Part shown: in pieces, positions 33,888 through 43,015 of the stretch
How the letters are laid out: every line of letters begins with the position of its first letter
Numbering within the stretch: position 1 is the first letter of the stretch
Assembly: GCA_002050365.1 (NCBI GenBank)
Contig: MWYZ01000091.1
Coordinates: 1 to 46,280, forward strand
Origin: Acidobacteria bacterium 28-1
Lineage (GTDB): Bacteria > Acidobacteriota > Blastocatellia > Pyrinomonadales > Pyrinomonadaceae
DNA: 46,280 nt
Direction: 5' to 3'
Made by a program: the position numbers and the translations under genes
The notes under the pieces: model-generated
The model's database searches: none
What the model was told of the DNA's origin: nothing
The model's input: the letters and a program-made list of their open reading frames with translations, nothing else

Positions 33888-34925
33888 ATGCGACTTATTA
33901 AACCGACCGAACGAGGTCTTTATGTCGAACCCGGCGATTTTTACATTGATCCGTGGCTGCCCGTCGAGCGAGCAGTTTTAACTCACGCGCACGCCGACCA
34001 TACTTATCGCGGCTCGAAAAATTATTTGGTCAGCAAAGAAGGCGAGCGTCTTTTTCGCACTCGTTTGTGGAATGAAGGTAACATCGAAACCGCTTCTTAC
34101 GGCGAAACAAAAAAACTCAACGGCGTGAAAGTTTCTCTTCATCCGGCTGGTCACGTTTTGGGTTCGGCACAGGTTCGCGTCGAATATAAAGGCGAAGTTT
34201 GGGTGGCGAGCGGCGATTATAAATTGACTTACGACCCGACCTGCGCCGCCTTCGAACCGGTCAAATGTCACGCATTTATTACCGAAGCCACTTTCGGATT
34301 GCCGATTTATCGCTGGACTAAACCGGAGATTTTATTTGAAGAAGTTAACGAATGGTGGCGCGGCAATGTTGAAAAGGGAAAAGCAACGGTGATTTTCGCT
34401 TATTCTTTGGGTAAAGCGCAGCGAATTATGAAAAGCGTTGACGCTTCGATTGGCAAAATTTTCACGCACGGCGCAGTTGAAAGATTGACGAGAGATTACC
34501 GAGAAATGGGCGTTGAACTTCCGCCGACAAGATATGTCGGCGAAGTTGAGAATAGGAAAGACTTTGCCGGCTCGCTGATAATAGCGCCGCCTTCAGCGCA
34601 GGACACGCCTTGGACTCGCCGATTCGGAGCGCATTCGACGGGCTTCGCTTCCGGTTGGATGAGAATTCGCGGAGCCAGGCGGCGACGCGCCGTTGACCGC
34701 GGAATTATTTTGTCCGACCACGCAGATTGGGACGAACTCTTAACGGCAATTAACGCAACTGAAGCCGAACAGATTTGGGTAACGCACGGCAGTATTGAGA
34801 CGGTCGTAAAATATCTCAAAAGTATTGGCAAAGAGGCACGACCGCTCGAAACAAAATTTGTTGGCGATGCGCCTGAAGCGGAAATTAGCGACGAAAAAGA
34901 ACCGGATAATCACAATTTGCAATGA
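33888..34925 (+). CDS. Ligase-associated DNA exonuclease (metallo-beta-lactamase fold)
   Basis: A 345-aa MBL-fold/beta-CASP-like nuclease. The zinc motif THAHADHT (HxHxDH) lies near residue 32; HPAGHVLGSAQV, ASGDYKL, FITEATFG and ILSDHADW continue the conserved series. It overlaps the ATP-dependent ligase gene by 4 bp. The pair is the known ligase-associated cluster, which in many bacteria also has a DEXH helicase (Lhr-like) and a metallophosphatase; those two are not adjacent here. The likely role is DNA end processing before ligation. Confidence 0.92.
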   Translation: MRLIKPTERGLYVEPGDFYIDPWLPVERAVLTHAHADHTYRGSKNYLVSKEGERLFRTRLWNEGNIETASYGETKKLNGVKVSLHPAGHVLGSAQVRVEYKGEVWVASGDYKLTYDPTCAAFEPVKCHAFITEATFGLPIYRWTKPEILFEEVNEWWRGNVEKGKATVIFAYSLGKAQRIMKSVDASIGKIFTHGAVERLTRDYREMGVELPPTRYVGEVENRKDFAGSLIIAPPSAQDTPWTRRFGAHSTGFASGWMRIRGARRRRAVDRGIILSDHADWDELLTAINATEAEQIWVTHGSIETVVKYLKSIGKEARPLETKFVGDAPEAEISDEKEPDNHNLQ

Positions 34926-36523
34926 AAAATTTTTCCGATTTATACCTCGCTCTTGACCAGACGAACAAGACCAACGAAAAGGTTGAAGCGATTGTTAAAT
35001 ACTTTCAAACGGCGGACGCGGCGGACGCGGCGTGGGCGATTTATTTCCTCAGCGGACGCAAGCCGCGCCAAATTATTAAAACGGCGAAACTTCGGGAATG
35101 GGCGGCGGAAATCTCGGAAGTTCCAGATTGGTTATTTGAAGTATCTTACGATGCGGTCGGCGATTTAGCTGAAACAATTGCTTTACTTCTGCCTGACACA
35201 AATGCCGAAGGCAGCAATTTGCCGCTCGCATTTTGGGTGGAAAATCGAACTATGCCGCTCCGCGAAATGACGGAGGATGACCAGCGCGAAGCCGTCGTGC
35301 AGGCGTGGAACGAACTTGACGCGAACGAGCGTTTTATCTGGAATAAATTGGTGACGGGCAGTTTTCGCGTCGGCGTTTCGCAATCTTTAGTCGTTCGCGC
35401 ACTCGCCCAGGTTTCTGGAATCGAAAAGGAAATTATCGCACATCGGTTAATGGGAACTTGGTCGCCGAATACGGATTTTTATTTGAATCTGCTTGAAGCA
35501 TCCGCCGAAGACGCAGATTTGTCGCGCCCCTTTCCGTTTCATCTCGCGCACCAATTAGATTTTCCACTCGAAGAATTGGGCGAAATTTCCGATTGGCAAG
35601 CCGAATGGAAATGGGACGGAATTCGCGCTCAACTAATTCGGCGCGGCGGGGAAAGTTTTCTTTGGTCGCGCGGCGAAGATTTAGTTTCCGAAAGATTCCC
35701 CGAAATTACAGAGGCAAGTTTCAGCTTGCCCGACGGAACAGTTTTAGACGGTGAAATTCTACCTTGGAAAGATTCGAAAGTATTGCCGTTCGCGCAGCTT
35801 CAAAGACGCATCGGACGCAAAACCATCGGCAAAAAGTTATTGGAAGAAGTTCCCGTTGTGCTTCTCTGTTACGATTTGTTGGAATTAGGCGGCGAAGATT
35901 TTCGGCAGAAGGAACTACAGATTCGGCGGGCTGAATTGATTAAAATTTTAGAAAAACTGCCGGGTGAAGCGCAGAAAACTCTTCAATTTTCGCCCGTCGT
36001 GAAAGCCGCAAGCTGGGAAGAGTTAACTAAAATCCGAGACGAAAGCCGCAGCCGAAAAGTTGAAGGCTTTATGCTCAAACGACTTGCCTCGCCGTTTCGC
36101 GTCGGACGACCACGCGGCGATTGGTGGAAATGGAAAATCGAACCGCTGACAGTTGACGCGGTGATGATTTACGCGCGCGGCACAGGCAAACGCGCCAGCC
36201 TTTACACCGATTACACTTTCGCCGTTTGGAATAACGGCGAGCTTGTGCCGTTTGCCAAAGCCTATTCGGGTTTGACCGACAAGGAAATTCGCCGAGTTGA
36301 CCGCTTTGTGCGCGATAATACGATTGAAACTTTTGGACCGGTCAGAAGTGTTAAGGCGAAACTCGTTTTTGAACTCGGCTTTGAAGGCATCCAAAAATCT
36401 TCGCGGCACAAATCCGGCGTTGCCGTGCGTTTTCCGCGTATTCTAAGATGGCGCGACGATAAAAAAATTGAAGATGCCGACACCCTCGATGCAATTCACA
36501 GGATGCTGGAAGCGGAGAACTAG
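34922..36523 (+). CDS. ATP-dependent DNA ligase (exonuclease-associated)
   Basis: A 533-aa ligase. An N-terminal helical domain (about 1-200) resembles that of LigI-type bacterial ATP ligases. The nucleotidyltransferase motif I is EWKWDGIR with Lys230, the adenylated residue. Further motifs are SRGEDL, DGEILPWK and EGFMLKR, with WWKWKIEP before the OB-fold (VDAVMIYARGTGKRASLYTDYTFAVW). It is translationally coupled to the exonuclease gene and probably seals ends prepared by it. A hairpin array of short repeats follows the stop. Confidence 0.95.
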   Translation: MKNFSDLYLALDQTNKTNEKVEAIVKYFQTADAADAAWAIYFLSGRKPRQIIKTAKLREWAAEISEVPDWLFEVSYDAVGDLAETIALLLPDTNAEGSNLPLAFWVENRTMPLREMTEDDQREAVVQAWNELDANERFIWNKLVTGSFRVGVSQSLVVRALAQVSGIEKEIIAHRLMGTWSPNTDFYLNLLEASAEDADLSRPFPFHLAHQLDFPLEELGEISDWQAEWKWDGIRAQLIRRGGESFLWSRGEDLVSERFPEITEASFSLPDGTVLDGEILPWKDSKVLPFAQLQRRIGRKTIGKKLLEEVPVVLLCYDLLELGGEDFRQKELQIRRAELIKILEKLPGEAQKTLQFSPVVKAASWEELTKIRDESRSRKVEGFMLKRLASPFRVGRPRGDWWKWKIEPLTVDAVMIYARGTGKRASLYTDYTFAVWNNGELVPFAKAYSGLTDKEIRRVDRFVRDNTIETFGPVRSVKAKLVFELGFEGIQKSSRHKSGVAVRFPRILRWRDDKKIEDADTLDAIHRMLEAEN

Positions 36524-36531
36524 AAAAATTA

Positions 36532-36583
36532 TCCACGAAGGACACGAAGAAATACTAAAAAAAACTTTGTGTTCCTTCGTGGA
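36532..36583. repeat. Inverted repeat of CACGAAGGA units
   Basis: Left arm TCCACGAAGGACACGAAG (36532-36549) pairs with CTTTGTGTTCCTTCGTGGA (36565-36583). It sits between the ligase and the UvrC-like gene, and is of the same kind as the arrays at 17897-17966 and 39680-39810. It can fold into a hairpin that may end ligase transcription. Confidence 0.8.
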
Positions 36584-36603
36584 TGTTCTTATTTAAATTT
36601 CCG

Positions 36604-38106
36604 ATGGAAAATCCGAATTATCCTTTTCTGAAACTCACGCTCGACGAAAAATTCCCGCGCCTTTTAATCACGCGCCGACCTGAAAACAAATCGCCCGAAC
36701 AAAACATCTACGGCGCATTTCTTCCAAACGGAATGGTGCGCCGTTGGCTGGATTTATTACAAAAAAAATTTCGCTTGCACCCATGCGAACTCGACATCAA
36801 AGGCGACTTTGACGCGCCGTGTCCTGAATATTTTCTGCATCGCTGTCTCGCCCCGTGCGTCGAAAAAATCTGCGACCGCGCGACTTATCTTGAAGCAGTG
36901 GAAATCGTTCATTTGATTTTATCCGGTCAAAACGAAGCGGCGTTGAAAAAAATTGACCGGAAAATCGAACTGCTCGCGGAAGATTTGGAATTTGAACGGG
37001 CTGCTGAGTGGCGTGATGTGCGTTTGACGATTGAAGAAACTACAAATAATGCCAAATGGCAGATTGACGCGTCGGCGATGAACGATGTTATTACCTTGAT
37101 CGAAGAAAATAATTTCACGCGGATTAATCTGACGACGCTGCGGCGCGGGAAAGTCGTCGGTAAATTAGATTTTCAAGTTGAGAAGAAATTGCCCGAACAA
37201 ATTCTGCCGGATTTTATCAATGGTTTTTATCAATTTTACGCGCCGAAACAGATTTTCGTGCCATCTGATTTTCCGCAGAGAAAATCGCTCGAAGAAAAAC
37301 TAACGCTCGATTTCGGACACCGCGTAAAAATCGTCGCGCAGATGCTGGAAAAACTGCCGCCGTCCGTTTTCAAAACGCACAAACTCGCTCCGCATTCTTT
37401 CAAACATAAAAATTATCAAACGCCCGTTGAAATATCCGCCACGATTGAAGAAATCAAGACTTTATTTAATTTAAAAAAGATTCCGCGCCGCATCGAATGC
37501 TTCGATGTCGCGCATTTAGCGGGCAAAGAAATCGTCGCCGCCCGCGTCGTGGCGATTGACGGCGTTTTGCAAAGAGAAGACAGTTTGGTTTGGGAATTTG
37601 AGAATCTTTCTGAAACCGACGCGCTTGCCGCCGCCGTTCATGAACGCTTGCGGCTGTTGCCGTCAAAAAAAGAAACGCCCGATTTGTTGATGGTTGACGG
37701 CGCGAAACCGCAAATCAACGCGGTAAAAAAAATACTGGAAGAATTCAATTTAAAAAACCTCATTGTTATCGGCGCGGTCAAACCTTTGAGGGCGCACAAT
37801 CAAATCAGCCATTTTCTGACGATGAAAAATACGCGCCTCGAATTTGATAAGCGTTCGAGAGCGATGAACTTTCTGCAAACCCTGCGCGACGCATCGCATA
37901 ACCTAGCCAATGAAACACACCGGCGACTGCATTCGCTCGTGCAGATTTTCAAGAATAATGATAATGCGCCGCGCGTTCAATATTTACTTGTGCCAACCAG
38001 ATTTGCGGAACGCGGCGGCAATGCCGAAGATTTGTCGCCGATTCGTTCAATGACGCAGGCGGGCGAAGTGATTTTGAAAACAAAGAGTAAACCTGAAAAG
38101 ATTTGA
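36604..38106 (+). CDS. UvrC-like nuclease lacking the GIY-YIG and HhH domains
   Basis: A 500-aa protein from ATG 36604; an in-frame ATG at 36583 is inside the repeat hairpin. It starts exactly where full UvrC leaves its GIY-YIG domain (YPFLKLTLDEKFPRLLITR). The Cys cluster of UvrC is present (LHPCELD, APCPEYFLHRCLAPCVEKIC), then a UVR motif (KIELLAEDLEFERAAEWRDV). The RNase-H-like nuclease domain keeps its catalytic residues: Asp301 (CFDVAHLAG), Asp365 (MVDGAKPQ) and His432 (RDASHNLANETHRR). The C-terminal helix-hairpin-helix pair is missing. It therefore keeps the 5'-incision centre but not the 3'-incision domain. It could be a genuine short paralogue or a 5'-truncated gene. Confidence 0.85.
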   Translation: MENPNYPFLKLTLDEKFPRLLITRRPENKSPEQNIYGAFLPNGMVRRWLDLLQKKFRLHPCELDIKGDFDAPCPEYFLHRCLAPCVEKICDRATYLEAVEIVHLILSGQNEAALKKIDRKIELLAEDLEFERAAEWRDVRLTIEETTNNAKWQIDASAMNDVITLIEENNFTRINLTTLRRGKVVGKLDFQVEKKLPEQILPDFINGFYQFYAPKQIFVPSDFPQRKSLEEKLTLDFGHRVKIVAQMLEKLPPSVFKTHKLAPHSFKHKNYQTPVEISATIEEIKTLFNLKKIPRRIECFDVAHLAGKEIVAARVVAIDGVLQREDSLVWEFENLSETDALAAAVHERLRLLPSKKETPDLLMVDGAKPQINAVKKILEEFNLKNLIVIGAVKPLRAHNQISHFLTMKNTRLEFDKRSRAMNFLQTLRDASHNLANETHRRLHSLVQIFKNNDNAPRVQYLLVPTRFAERGGNAEDLSPIRSMTQAGEVILKTKSKPEKI

Positions 38107-38197
38107 GCCTTTCCTTTATTTTTATCTTTCTAAAATGGTGTTTAAATTGAATATTGCTGTTTTGCTAAACTCGCAATTCTCAATCTAATTTTGAAGT

Positions 38198-39670
38198 TTA
38201 ATAAGACCGCGCAAACACGACTCTTTTCTGTGACGGTTCGCCCGAATAGACGCACGTGCCCGATTCTTCCGCCGCGCCGATTGGAATGCAGCGAATCGTC
38301 GCTTTTGTTTCAGCCTTTATTTTTTCTTCCGTATCATCCGTGCCGTTCCAATGTGCGAGGATGAATCCGCCTTTTTCAATTTGCTCTTGAAATTCTTCCC
38401 AAGTATCAACCCGGAAAGTGTTTTCTTCGCGGAATTTCAACGCTTTTTGATAAATGTTCGTTTGTATCTCGTCTAATAGAGCGACGATTTTGTCTTCGAT
38501 GCCGTCCAGCGCAAGCGTTTCTTTTGACAGCGTATCGCGCCTGGCAACTTCGACCGTTCCATTTTCGAGGTCGCGCATCCCGATTGCCAAACGAACGGGA
38601 ACGCCGCGCAATTCGTATTCGGCGAATTTATAACCCGGTTTAAATTTGTCGTCAAAATCGTATTTGACTGAAACGCCGAGCGATTTAAGTTTTTCAATTA
38701 TCGGATTCGCCCGCTCGCTAATCTTTGCCAAATCTTCTTCATTTCGATAAATCGGAACGATGACGACTTGAATCGGCGCCAGGCGCGGCGGCAAAACTAA
38801 ACCGTTATCGTCAGAGTGCGCCATAATCAGCGCGCCCATTAAACGTGTGGAAACGCCCCACGAAGTCGCCCAAGGAAATTCTGTTTGATTTTCCTTGTTG
38901 ACGAATTTAACGTCGAAAGATTTAGCAAAATTCTGTCCGAGAAAATGCGAAGTTCCCGATTGCAGAGCCTTTCCGTCCTGCATTAAAGCCTCGATGCAAT
39001 AAGTGTCAACTGCGCCGGCAAAGCGTTCGGACGGAGTTTTTACGCCTTTTAAAACCGGCATTGCCATCCATTCTTCGGCGAATGTCGCATAAACGCCGAG
39101 CATCTTTTCGGTTTCTTCAATCGCTTCCTCGCTCGTCGCGTGCGCTGTATGACCTTCCTGCCAAAGAAATTCCGCCGTTCGCAAAAAGATGCGGGTTCGC
39201 ATTTCCCAACGGACGACGTTTGCCCATTGATTGATAAGCAGAGGCAAATCGCGCCAGGATTGAATCCAGCCTTTATAGGTGTTCCAGATAACGGCTTCAG
39301 AAGTCGGTCGAACAATCAATTCCTCTTCGAGTTTGGCATCGGGGTCAACAATTAAGCCTTTACCGTCAGGATTAGCCTTAAGGCGATAATGCGTTACGAC
39401 GGCGCACTCCTTGGCAAAGCCTTCAGCGTGTTCCTCTTCTTTTTCGAGAAAACTTTTTGGCACGAAAAGTGGAAAATATGCGTTTTGGTGTCCGGTCGCC
39501 TTAAACATATCGTCGAGCGCGCGCTGCATCTTTTCCCAAATCGCAAATCCGTAGGGCTTGATGACCATACAGCCTTTGACAGCCGAGTGTTCAGCTAAAT
39601 CAGCGCGTTTGACGAGTTCGTTATACCACTCGGAGTAATTTTCCGAACGCTTTGGAAGTGCTTTGCTCAT
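38198..39670 (-). CDS. proS: Prolyl-tRNA synthetase, eukaryote/archaeon-like type
   Basis: A 490-aa class II synthetase that charges tRNA-Pro. Motif 2 ([28 protein letters not shown]) and motif 3 ([28 protein letters not shown]) are seen. The editing insertion domain of the usual bacterial ProRS is absent. Instead there is the extra C-terminal zinc-like domain and the final Tyr (FARSY) typical of the eukaryote/archaeon-like type, also found in some bacteria. It is divergent from the Uma2 gene, and an inverted repeat array lies 10 bp before its start codon. Confidence 0.96.
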   Translation of the reverse strand: MSKALPKRSENYSEWYNELVKRADLAEHSAVKGCMVIKPYGFAIWEKMQRALDDMFKATGHQNAYFPLFVPKSFLEKEEEHAEGFAKECAVVTHYRLKANPDGKGLIVDPDAKLEEELIVRPTSEAVIWNTYKGWIQSWRDLPLLINQWANVVRWEMRTRIFLRTAEFLWQEGHTAHATSEEAIEETEKMLGVYATFAEEWMAMPVLKGVKTPSERFAGAVDTYCIEALMQDGKALQSGTSHFLGQNFAKSFDVKFVNKENQTEFPWATSWGVSTRLMGALIMAHSDDNGLVLPPRLAPIQVVIVPIYRNEEDLAKISERANPIIEKLKSLGVSVKYDFDDKFKPGYKFAEYELRGVPVRLAIGMRDLENGTVEVARRDTLSKETLALDGIEDKIVALLDEIQTNIYQKALKFREENTFRVDTWEEFQEQIEKGGFILAHWNGTDDTEEKIKAETKATIRCIPIGAAEESGTCVYSGEPSQKRVVFARSY

Positions 39671-39679
39671 AAATTTTTC

Positions 39680-39810
39680 TTACCACAGAGACACGGAGAC
39701 ACAGAGATAATCAATAAAAATAAAAATGATACGGCAAAACAATTTTAGAAACAATTCGAAAAATGTGAATTTAATTTTCTTTTCTCCGTGTCTCCGTGTC
39801 TCTGTGGTAA
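39680..39810. repeat. Long inverted repeat of CACGGAGA-type units
   Basis: Arms 39680-39707 (TTACCACAGAGACACGGAGA...) and 39783-39810 pair at 27 of 28 positions, around a 75-bp AT-rich spacer. Each arm is a tandem of degenerate 8-bp units. It fills the gap between divergent proS and the Uma2 gene, so the promoters of both must lie within the spacer. Confidence 0.9.
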
Positions 39811-39822
39811 AATTTGCAAGGT

Positions 39823-40482
39823 ATGGCACTTGCAAAATTAAAACAGGAAACCGAAAGACTTTACACGGTTGACGAATACTTGGAGTTAGACCGCACGAGC
39901 GAAGAACGCTGGCAGTATCTCGACGGCGAAGTTTGGATGATGGCGGGCGAATCAGACGAACACGGCGATATTTCCGTGAATCTGATTGCAGAGCTTCGTT
40001 TTCAATTAAAAGGCAAAGACTGTCGCGTGCGGGCGAAAGATTCCAAAATAAAAAGCGGGGGCTTTACTCGAAAAGTCGGGCAATCGAAGAAAGGAATGTT
40101 TTCTTATCCCGACGTGGTTGTAATTTGCGACGATGTAAAATATCACGACAAGAAGAAGGATATAATTCTCAATCCGCACGTCGTCATTGAAGTCCTCTCG
40201 GAATCAACCGCCGACTTCGACCGCGGCGATAAATTTACGCGCTACCGAATGTTCAATCCGACGCTGACCGATTATATTTTAGTTTCACAGGATAAACCCC
40301 TTGTCGAGCATTTCATACGGCAAGACGATGACAACTGGAAGCTGTTTGTTTATATCGGGCTGGACAAATCCTTTAAAATCGAATCAATCGAATGTGAATT
40401 AAAGTTGTCGGAAATCTACGACCGCGTGAAGTTTTCCAAAAAAGCACTCGAATTTCTTGAAGAAATTGCCAATATCAAATGA
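39823..40482 (+). CDS. Uma2-family (DUF820) endonuclease-like protein
   Basis: A 219-aa protein from ATG 39823 (an in-frame TTG at 39814 gives 222). The Uma2/DUF820 fold belongs to the PD-(D/E)XK nuclease superfamily. Typical segments are LYTVDEYLELDRTSEERWQYLDGEVW, then YPDVVVICDD (the Asp), VVIEVLSESTADFDRGDKFTRYR (Glu-x-Leu-Ser and the conserved DRxxKxxxY) and LTDYILVSQDKP. The cellular role of these abundant proteins is not known. It overlaps the proline dehydrogenase start by 4 bp, an odd pairing. Confidence 0.9.
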   Translation: MALAKLKQETERLYTVDEYLELDRTSEERWQYLDGEVWMMAGESDEHGDISVNLIAELRFQLKGKDCRVRAKDSKIKSGGFTRKVGQSKKGMFSYPDVVVICDDVKYHDKKKDIILNPHVVIEVLSESTADFDRGDKFTRYRMFNPTLTDYILVSQDKPLVEHFIRQDDDNWKLFVYIGLDKSFKIESIECELKLSEIYDRVKFSKKALEFLEEIANIK

Positions 40483-41657
40483 GCGAATTTAAAATAAATT
40501 TTCAAGACACGGCAACGGCGTTTGCCGACAAAACCGACGACGAACTCAAGCGTAAATTCAGAATGTTTAAGCTGATGAGCTCGCCTTTGTTGACCAATTT
40601 TGGAACGAAGTTCACGGCATTGTTATTAAAACTTCGGATGCCGGTCAGAGGTTTGATAAAACGCACGGTTTTCAGGCAATTCTGCGGCGGTGAAACAATC
40701 GAAGAATCTCAGACGACGATTGAGAAATTAGGCGAATCGAAGATTGGAACGATTCTCGATTATTCGGTTGAAGGCAAATCTTCGAACACGGTTTTCGACA
40801 GCACGAAAAATGAAATCGTCCGCACCGTTACCCGCGCAAAAGAAGACGAAGATGTTCCGTTTGCCGTGTTCAAAATAACGGGTATGGCAAGTTTCGATGT
40901 TCTCGAAAAAGTCAGCCAGGGAAAAGAGTTGTTAAAAAGTGAAGCGACCGATTGGGAACGGGCGAAAGAGCGCGTCAATGAAATTTGCGAATACGCGCAT
41001 TCACTCGGTCAGCCGGTATTTATTGATGCGGAAGAATCCTGGATACAAGACCCGATTGATAACATAGCGGCAGAAATGATGGAAAAATACAACCGAGAGC
41101 GACCGATAATCTATAACACAATTCAACTCTACCGCCACGACCGTTTGAAATTTTTGAAGGAATCACACACAAAAGCGAAAGAAAACGGCTATCATTTAGC
41201 GGTCAAATTAGTGCGCGGCGCGTATATGGAAAAAGAACGCGTCCGCGCAGAAGAGATGGATTATCCATCACCGATTCAGCCCGATAAAGCCGCGACCGAC
41301 CGAGATTTTAACGCAGCAATTGATTATTGTTTGGAAAATCTTGAAGAAATCGCATTCGTCGCCGGAACACACAACGAGGACAGCGTTTGTATGTTGGCGG
41401 AAAAACTCCACGAAAAAGGCGTATCACACGCTCATCCGCACGTTTTCTTTTCACAGCTTTACGGAATGAGCGACAATCTTTCCTACGTTTTGGCAAAGCA
41501 CGAATATAACGTATCGAAATACGTGCCTTACGGCGCGGTCAAAGATGTCATTCCGTATTTAATTCGGCGGGCGCAGGAAAATACGAGCGTTACGGGACAG
41601 GTCAGCCGCGAACTTGATTTGATAAAAAAAGAATTGAAAAGAAGAAAGTTAAAGTAA
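40479..41657 (+). CDS. Proline dehydrogenase
   Basis: A 392-aa FAD enzyme (PRODH, TIM barrel) that oxidises L-proline to pyrroline-5-carboxylate, first step of proline catabolism. Family signatures are visible: FCGGETIEES, AVKLVRGAYMEKER, GTHNEDSV and, near the end, QLYGMSDNLSYVLAK and KYVPYGAVKDVIPYLIRRAQENT. It is a monofunctional enzyme without the P5C dehydrogenase part of PutA. Its ATG overlaps the Uma2 stop (ATGA), so translation is coupled. Confidence 0.95.
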   Translation: MSEFKINFQDTATAFADKTDDELKRKFRMFKLMSSPLLTNFGTKFTALLLKLRMPVRGLIKRTVFRQFCGGETIEESQTTIEKLGESKIGTILDYSVEGKSSNTVFDSTKNEIVRTVTRAKEDEDVPFAVFKITGMASFDVLEKVSQGKELLKSEATDWERAKERVNEICEYAHSLGQPVFIDAEESWIQDPIDNIAAEMMEKYNRERPIIYNTIQLYRHDRLKFLKESHTKAKENGYHLAVKLVRGAYMEKERVRAEEMDYPSPIQPDKAATDRDFNAAIDYCLENLEEIAFVAGTHNEDSVCMLAEKLHEKGVSHAHPHVFFSQLYGMSDNLSYVLAKHEYNVSKYVPYGAVKDVIPYLIRRAQENTSVTGQVSRELDLIKKELKRRKLK

Positions 41658-41661
41658 AAAT

Positions 41662-42021
41662 TTATCTCAAACCGAGAAGTAATCGCACGGAAAGGTCGGA
41701 AACTTTTCGATGCAAATTGTCTTGCCATTCTACAAACGCCTTTAAATCTTCATTTTCTAGCGGCTCATTTTTCATTCGCGCTACCTGCGTGCTTTCAAAA
41801 GCGCGGTTCGTCAAAGCCAGATGCGGGTAACTTATCGTTAAATTATTAAAATTTTCGATTGCTGCGTCCGCCGAATCTATATCCATAAACATTTCATTAT
41901 AAGCGGCGAGATGCCAAATCGTTCCGTCTTCGGTTTCGTCAACCGCCAAAATTCGAAGCAGCCCATAACCGCTTTCAATTTGAAAAATTAAAAAATCTCC
42001 TGCCTGAAAATTTTGCGACAC
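41662..42021 (-). CDS. Hypothetical protein, SH3-like start
   Basis: A 119-aa protein read from GTG 42019-42021, which has a good ribosome-binding site (AAAGGGAG). The N-terminal half (FQAGDFLIFQIESGYGLLRILAVDE) looks like a small beta-barrel as in Imm26-like or agenet-like proteins. No family is certain. It converges with the proline dehydrogenase gene with only 4 bp between the two stops, and is divergent from the nucleotidyltransferase gene. Confidence 0.65.
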   Translation of the reverse strand: MSQNFQAGDFLIFQIESGYGLLRILAVDETEDGTIWHLAAYNEMFMDIDSADAAIENFNNLTISYPHLALTNRAFESTQVARMKNEPLENEDLKAFVEWQDNLHRKVSDLSVRLLLGLR

Positions 42022-42071
42022 AATAAATCTCCCTTTTTCTAAATTAGCACAAACAATCCTTTATCATTAAA

Positions 42072-43013
42072 ATGGAATTAATGAAAACAACGCAAGACAT
42101 TGACTTCAATCTAGTTGTTCCAAAGGGAACGCAGATTGTCTTGCTCAATGAAACAAAAATTCTAAACGAGAATTTTTTTCACGCCAAAGGAGCGGTAGGA
42201 AAAATCATCGGCTTGCCGAGCGACGCTTTTCACGCTTATAAAATAGAGTTTTCGGACGGAAGTCTCGGAATGGCAAATCGCAAGGATTTTTCGATTCGCA
42301 AACATTTTCAAAACGAGCAGAGCGGTTTGGTTGATTCATTAGAAGAATTTCAACTTTATGATTTTGTGATTTATCGATGCATTGTCGGCTCGCGCGCTTT
42401 TGGTTTGGACGATGAAAATTCCGATGTTGACAGGCGCGGAATTTACTTGCCGCCTGCCGAGATTCAATGGTCAATGTTTGGCGTTCCCGAACAACTCGAA
42501 AATAAGGAAACAGAAGAATGTTATTGGGAACTGCGAAAGTTTTTAATTCTTGCGCTTAAGGCGAATCCGAATATTTTAGAATGTCTTTTTACACCGCTTG
42601 TCGAATACTCGGACAAACTCGCCGAAGAACTTCTTTCAAAGCGCCGGATGTTTTTATCGAAACTGATTTATCAAACTTACAACGGTTATGTGATGTCGCA
42701 ATTCAAAAAACTCGAACAAGATTTACGCTCGTCAGGATTAATCAAGTGGAAACACGCGATGCACTTGATAAGATTGCTTTTGCAAGGCATCGAAATTTTA
42801 CGCGAAGAAAATCTAATCGTGCGCGTGTCGGAAAATCGTGCGAAACTTCTTTCCATCAAAAGAAGCGAACTCGAATGGGCGGAAGTCAACGAATGGCGCG
42901 TAGAATTGCACAAAGAATTTGATGAAGCGTTTGCCAAAACAAATTTGCCTGAAAGACCGAATTACGAATCGGCAAATAATTTTTTGATTAAAGCCAGACG
43001 GATAATGGTTTGA
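42072..43013 (+). CDS. Nucleotidyltransferase (COG3541-like) with N-terminal barrel
   Basis: A 313-aa protein. Residues 1-85 form a beta-rich domain (KGTQIVLLNETKI...GKIIGLPSDAFHAYKIEFSDGS). Then comes a minimal nucleotidyltransferase of the pol-beta superfamily, COG3541-like: IVGSRAFGLDDENSDVDRRGI with Gly106-Ser107 and the metal-binding Asp118/Asp120, followed by the helical region FLILALKANPNILECLFTPL and a long C-terminal helix bundle. Substrate unknown. It forms an operon with a second such enzyme (2-bp gap) and a deaminase. Confidence 0.8.
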   Translation: MELMKTTQDIDFNLVVPKGTQIVLLNETKILNENFFHAKGAVGKIIGLPSDAFHAYKIEFSDGSLGMANRKDFSIRKHFQNEQSGLVDSLEEFQLYDFVIYRCIVGSRAFGLDDENSDVDRRGIYLPPAEIQWSMFGVPEQLENKETEECYWELRKFLILALKANPNILECLFTPLVEYSDKLAEELLSKRRMFLSKLIYQTYNGYVMSQFKKLEQDLRSSGLIKWKHAMHLIRLLLQGIEILREENLIVRVSENRAKLLSIKRSELEWAEVNEWRVELHKEFDEAFAKTNLPERPNYESANNFLIKARRIMV

Positions 43014-43015
43014 AA

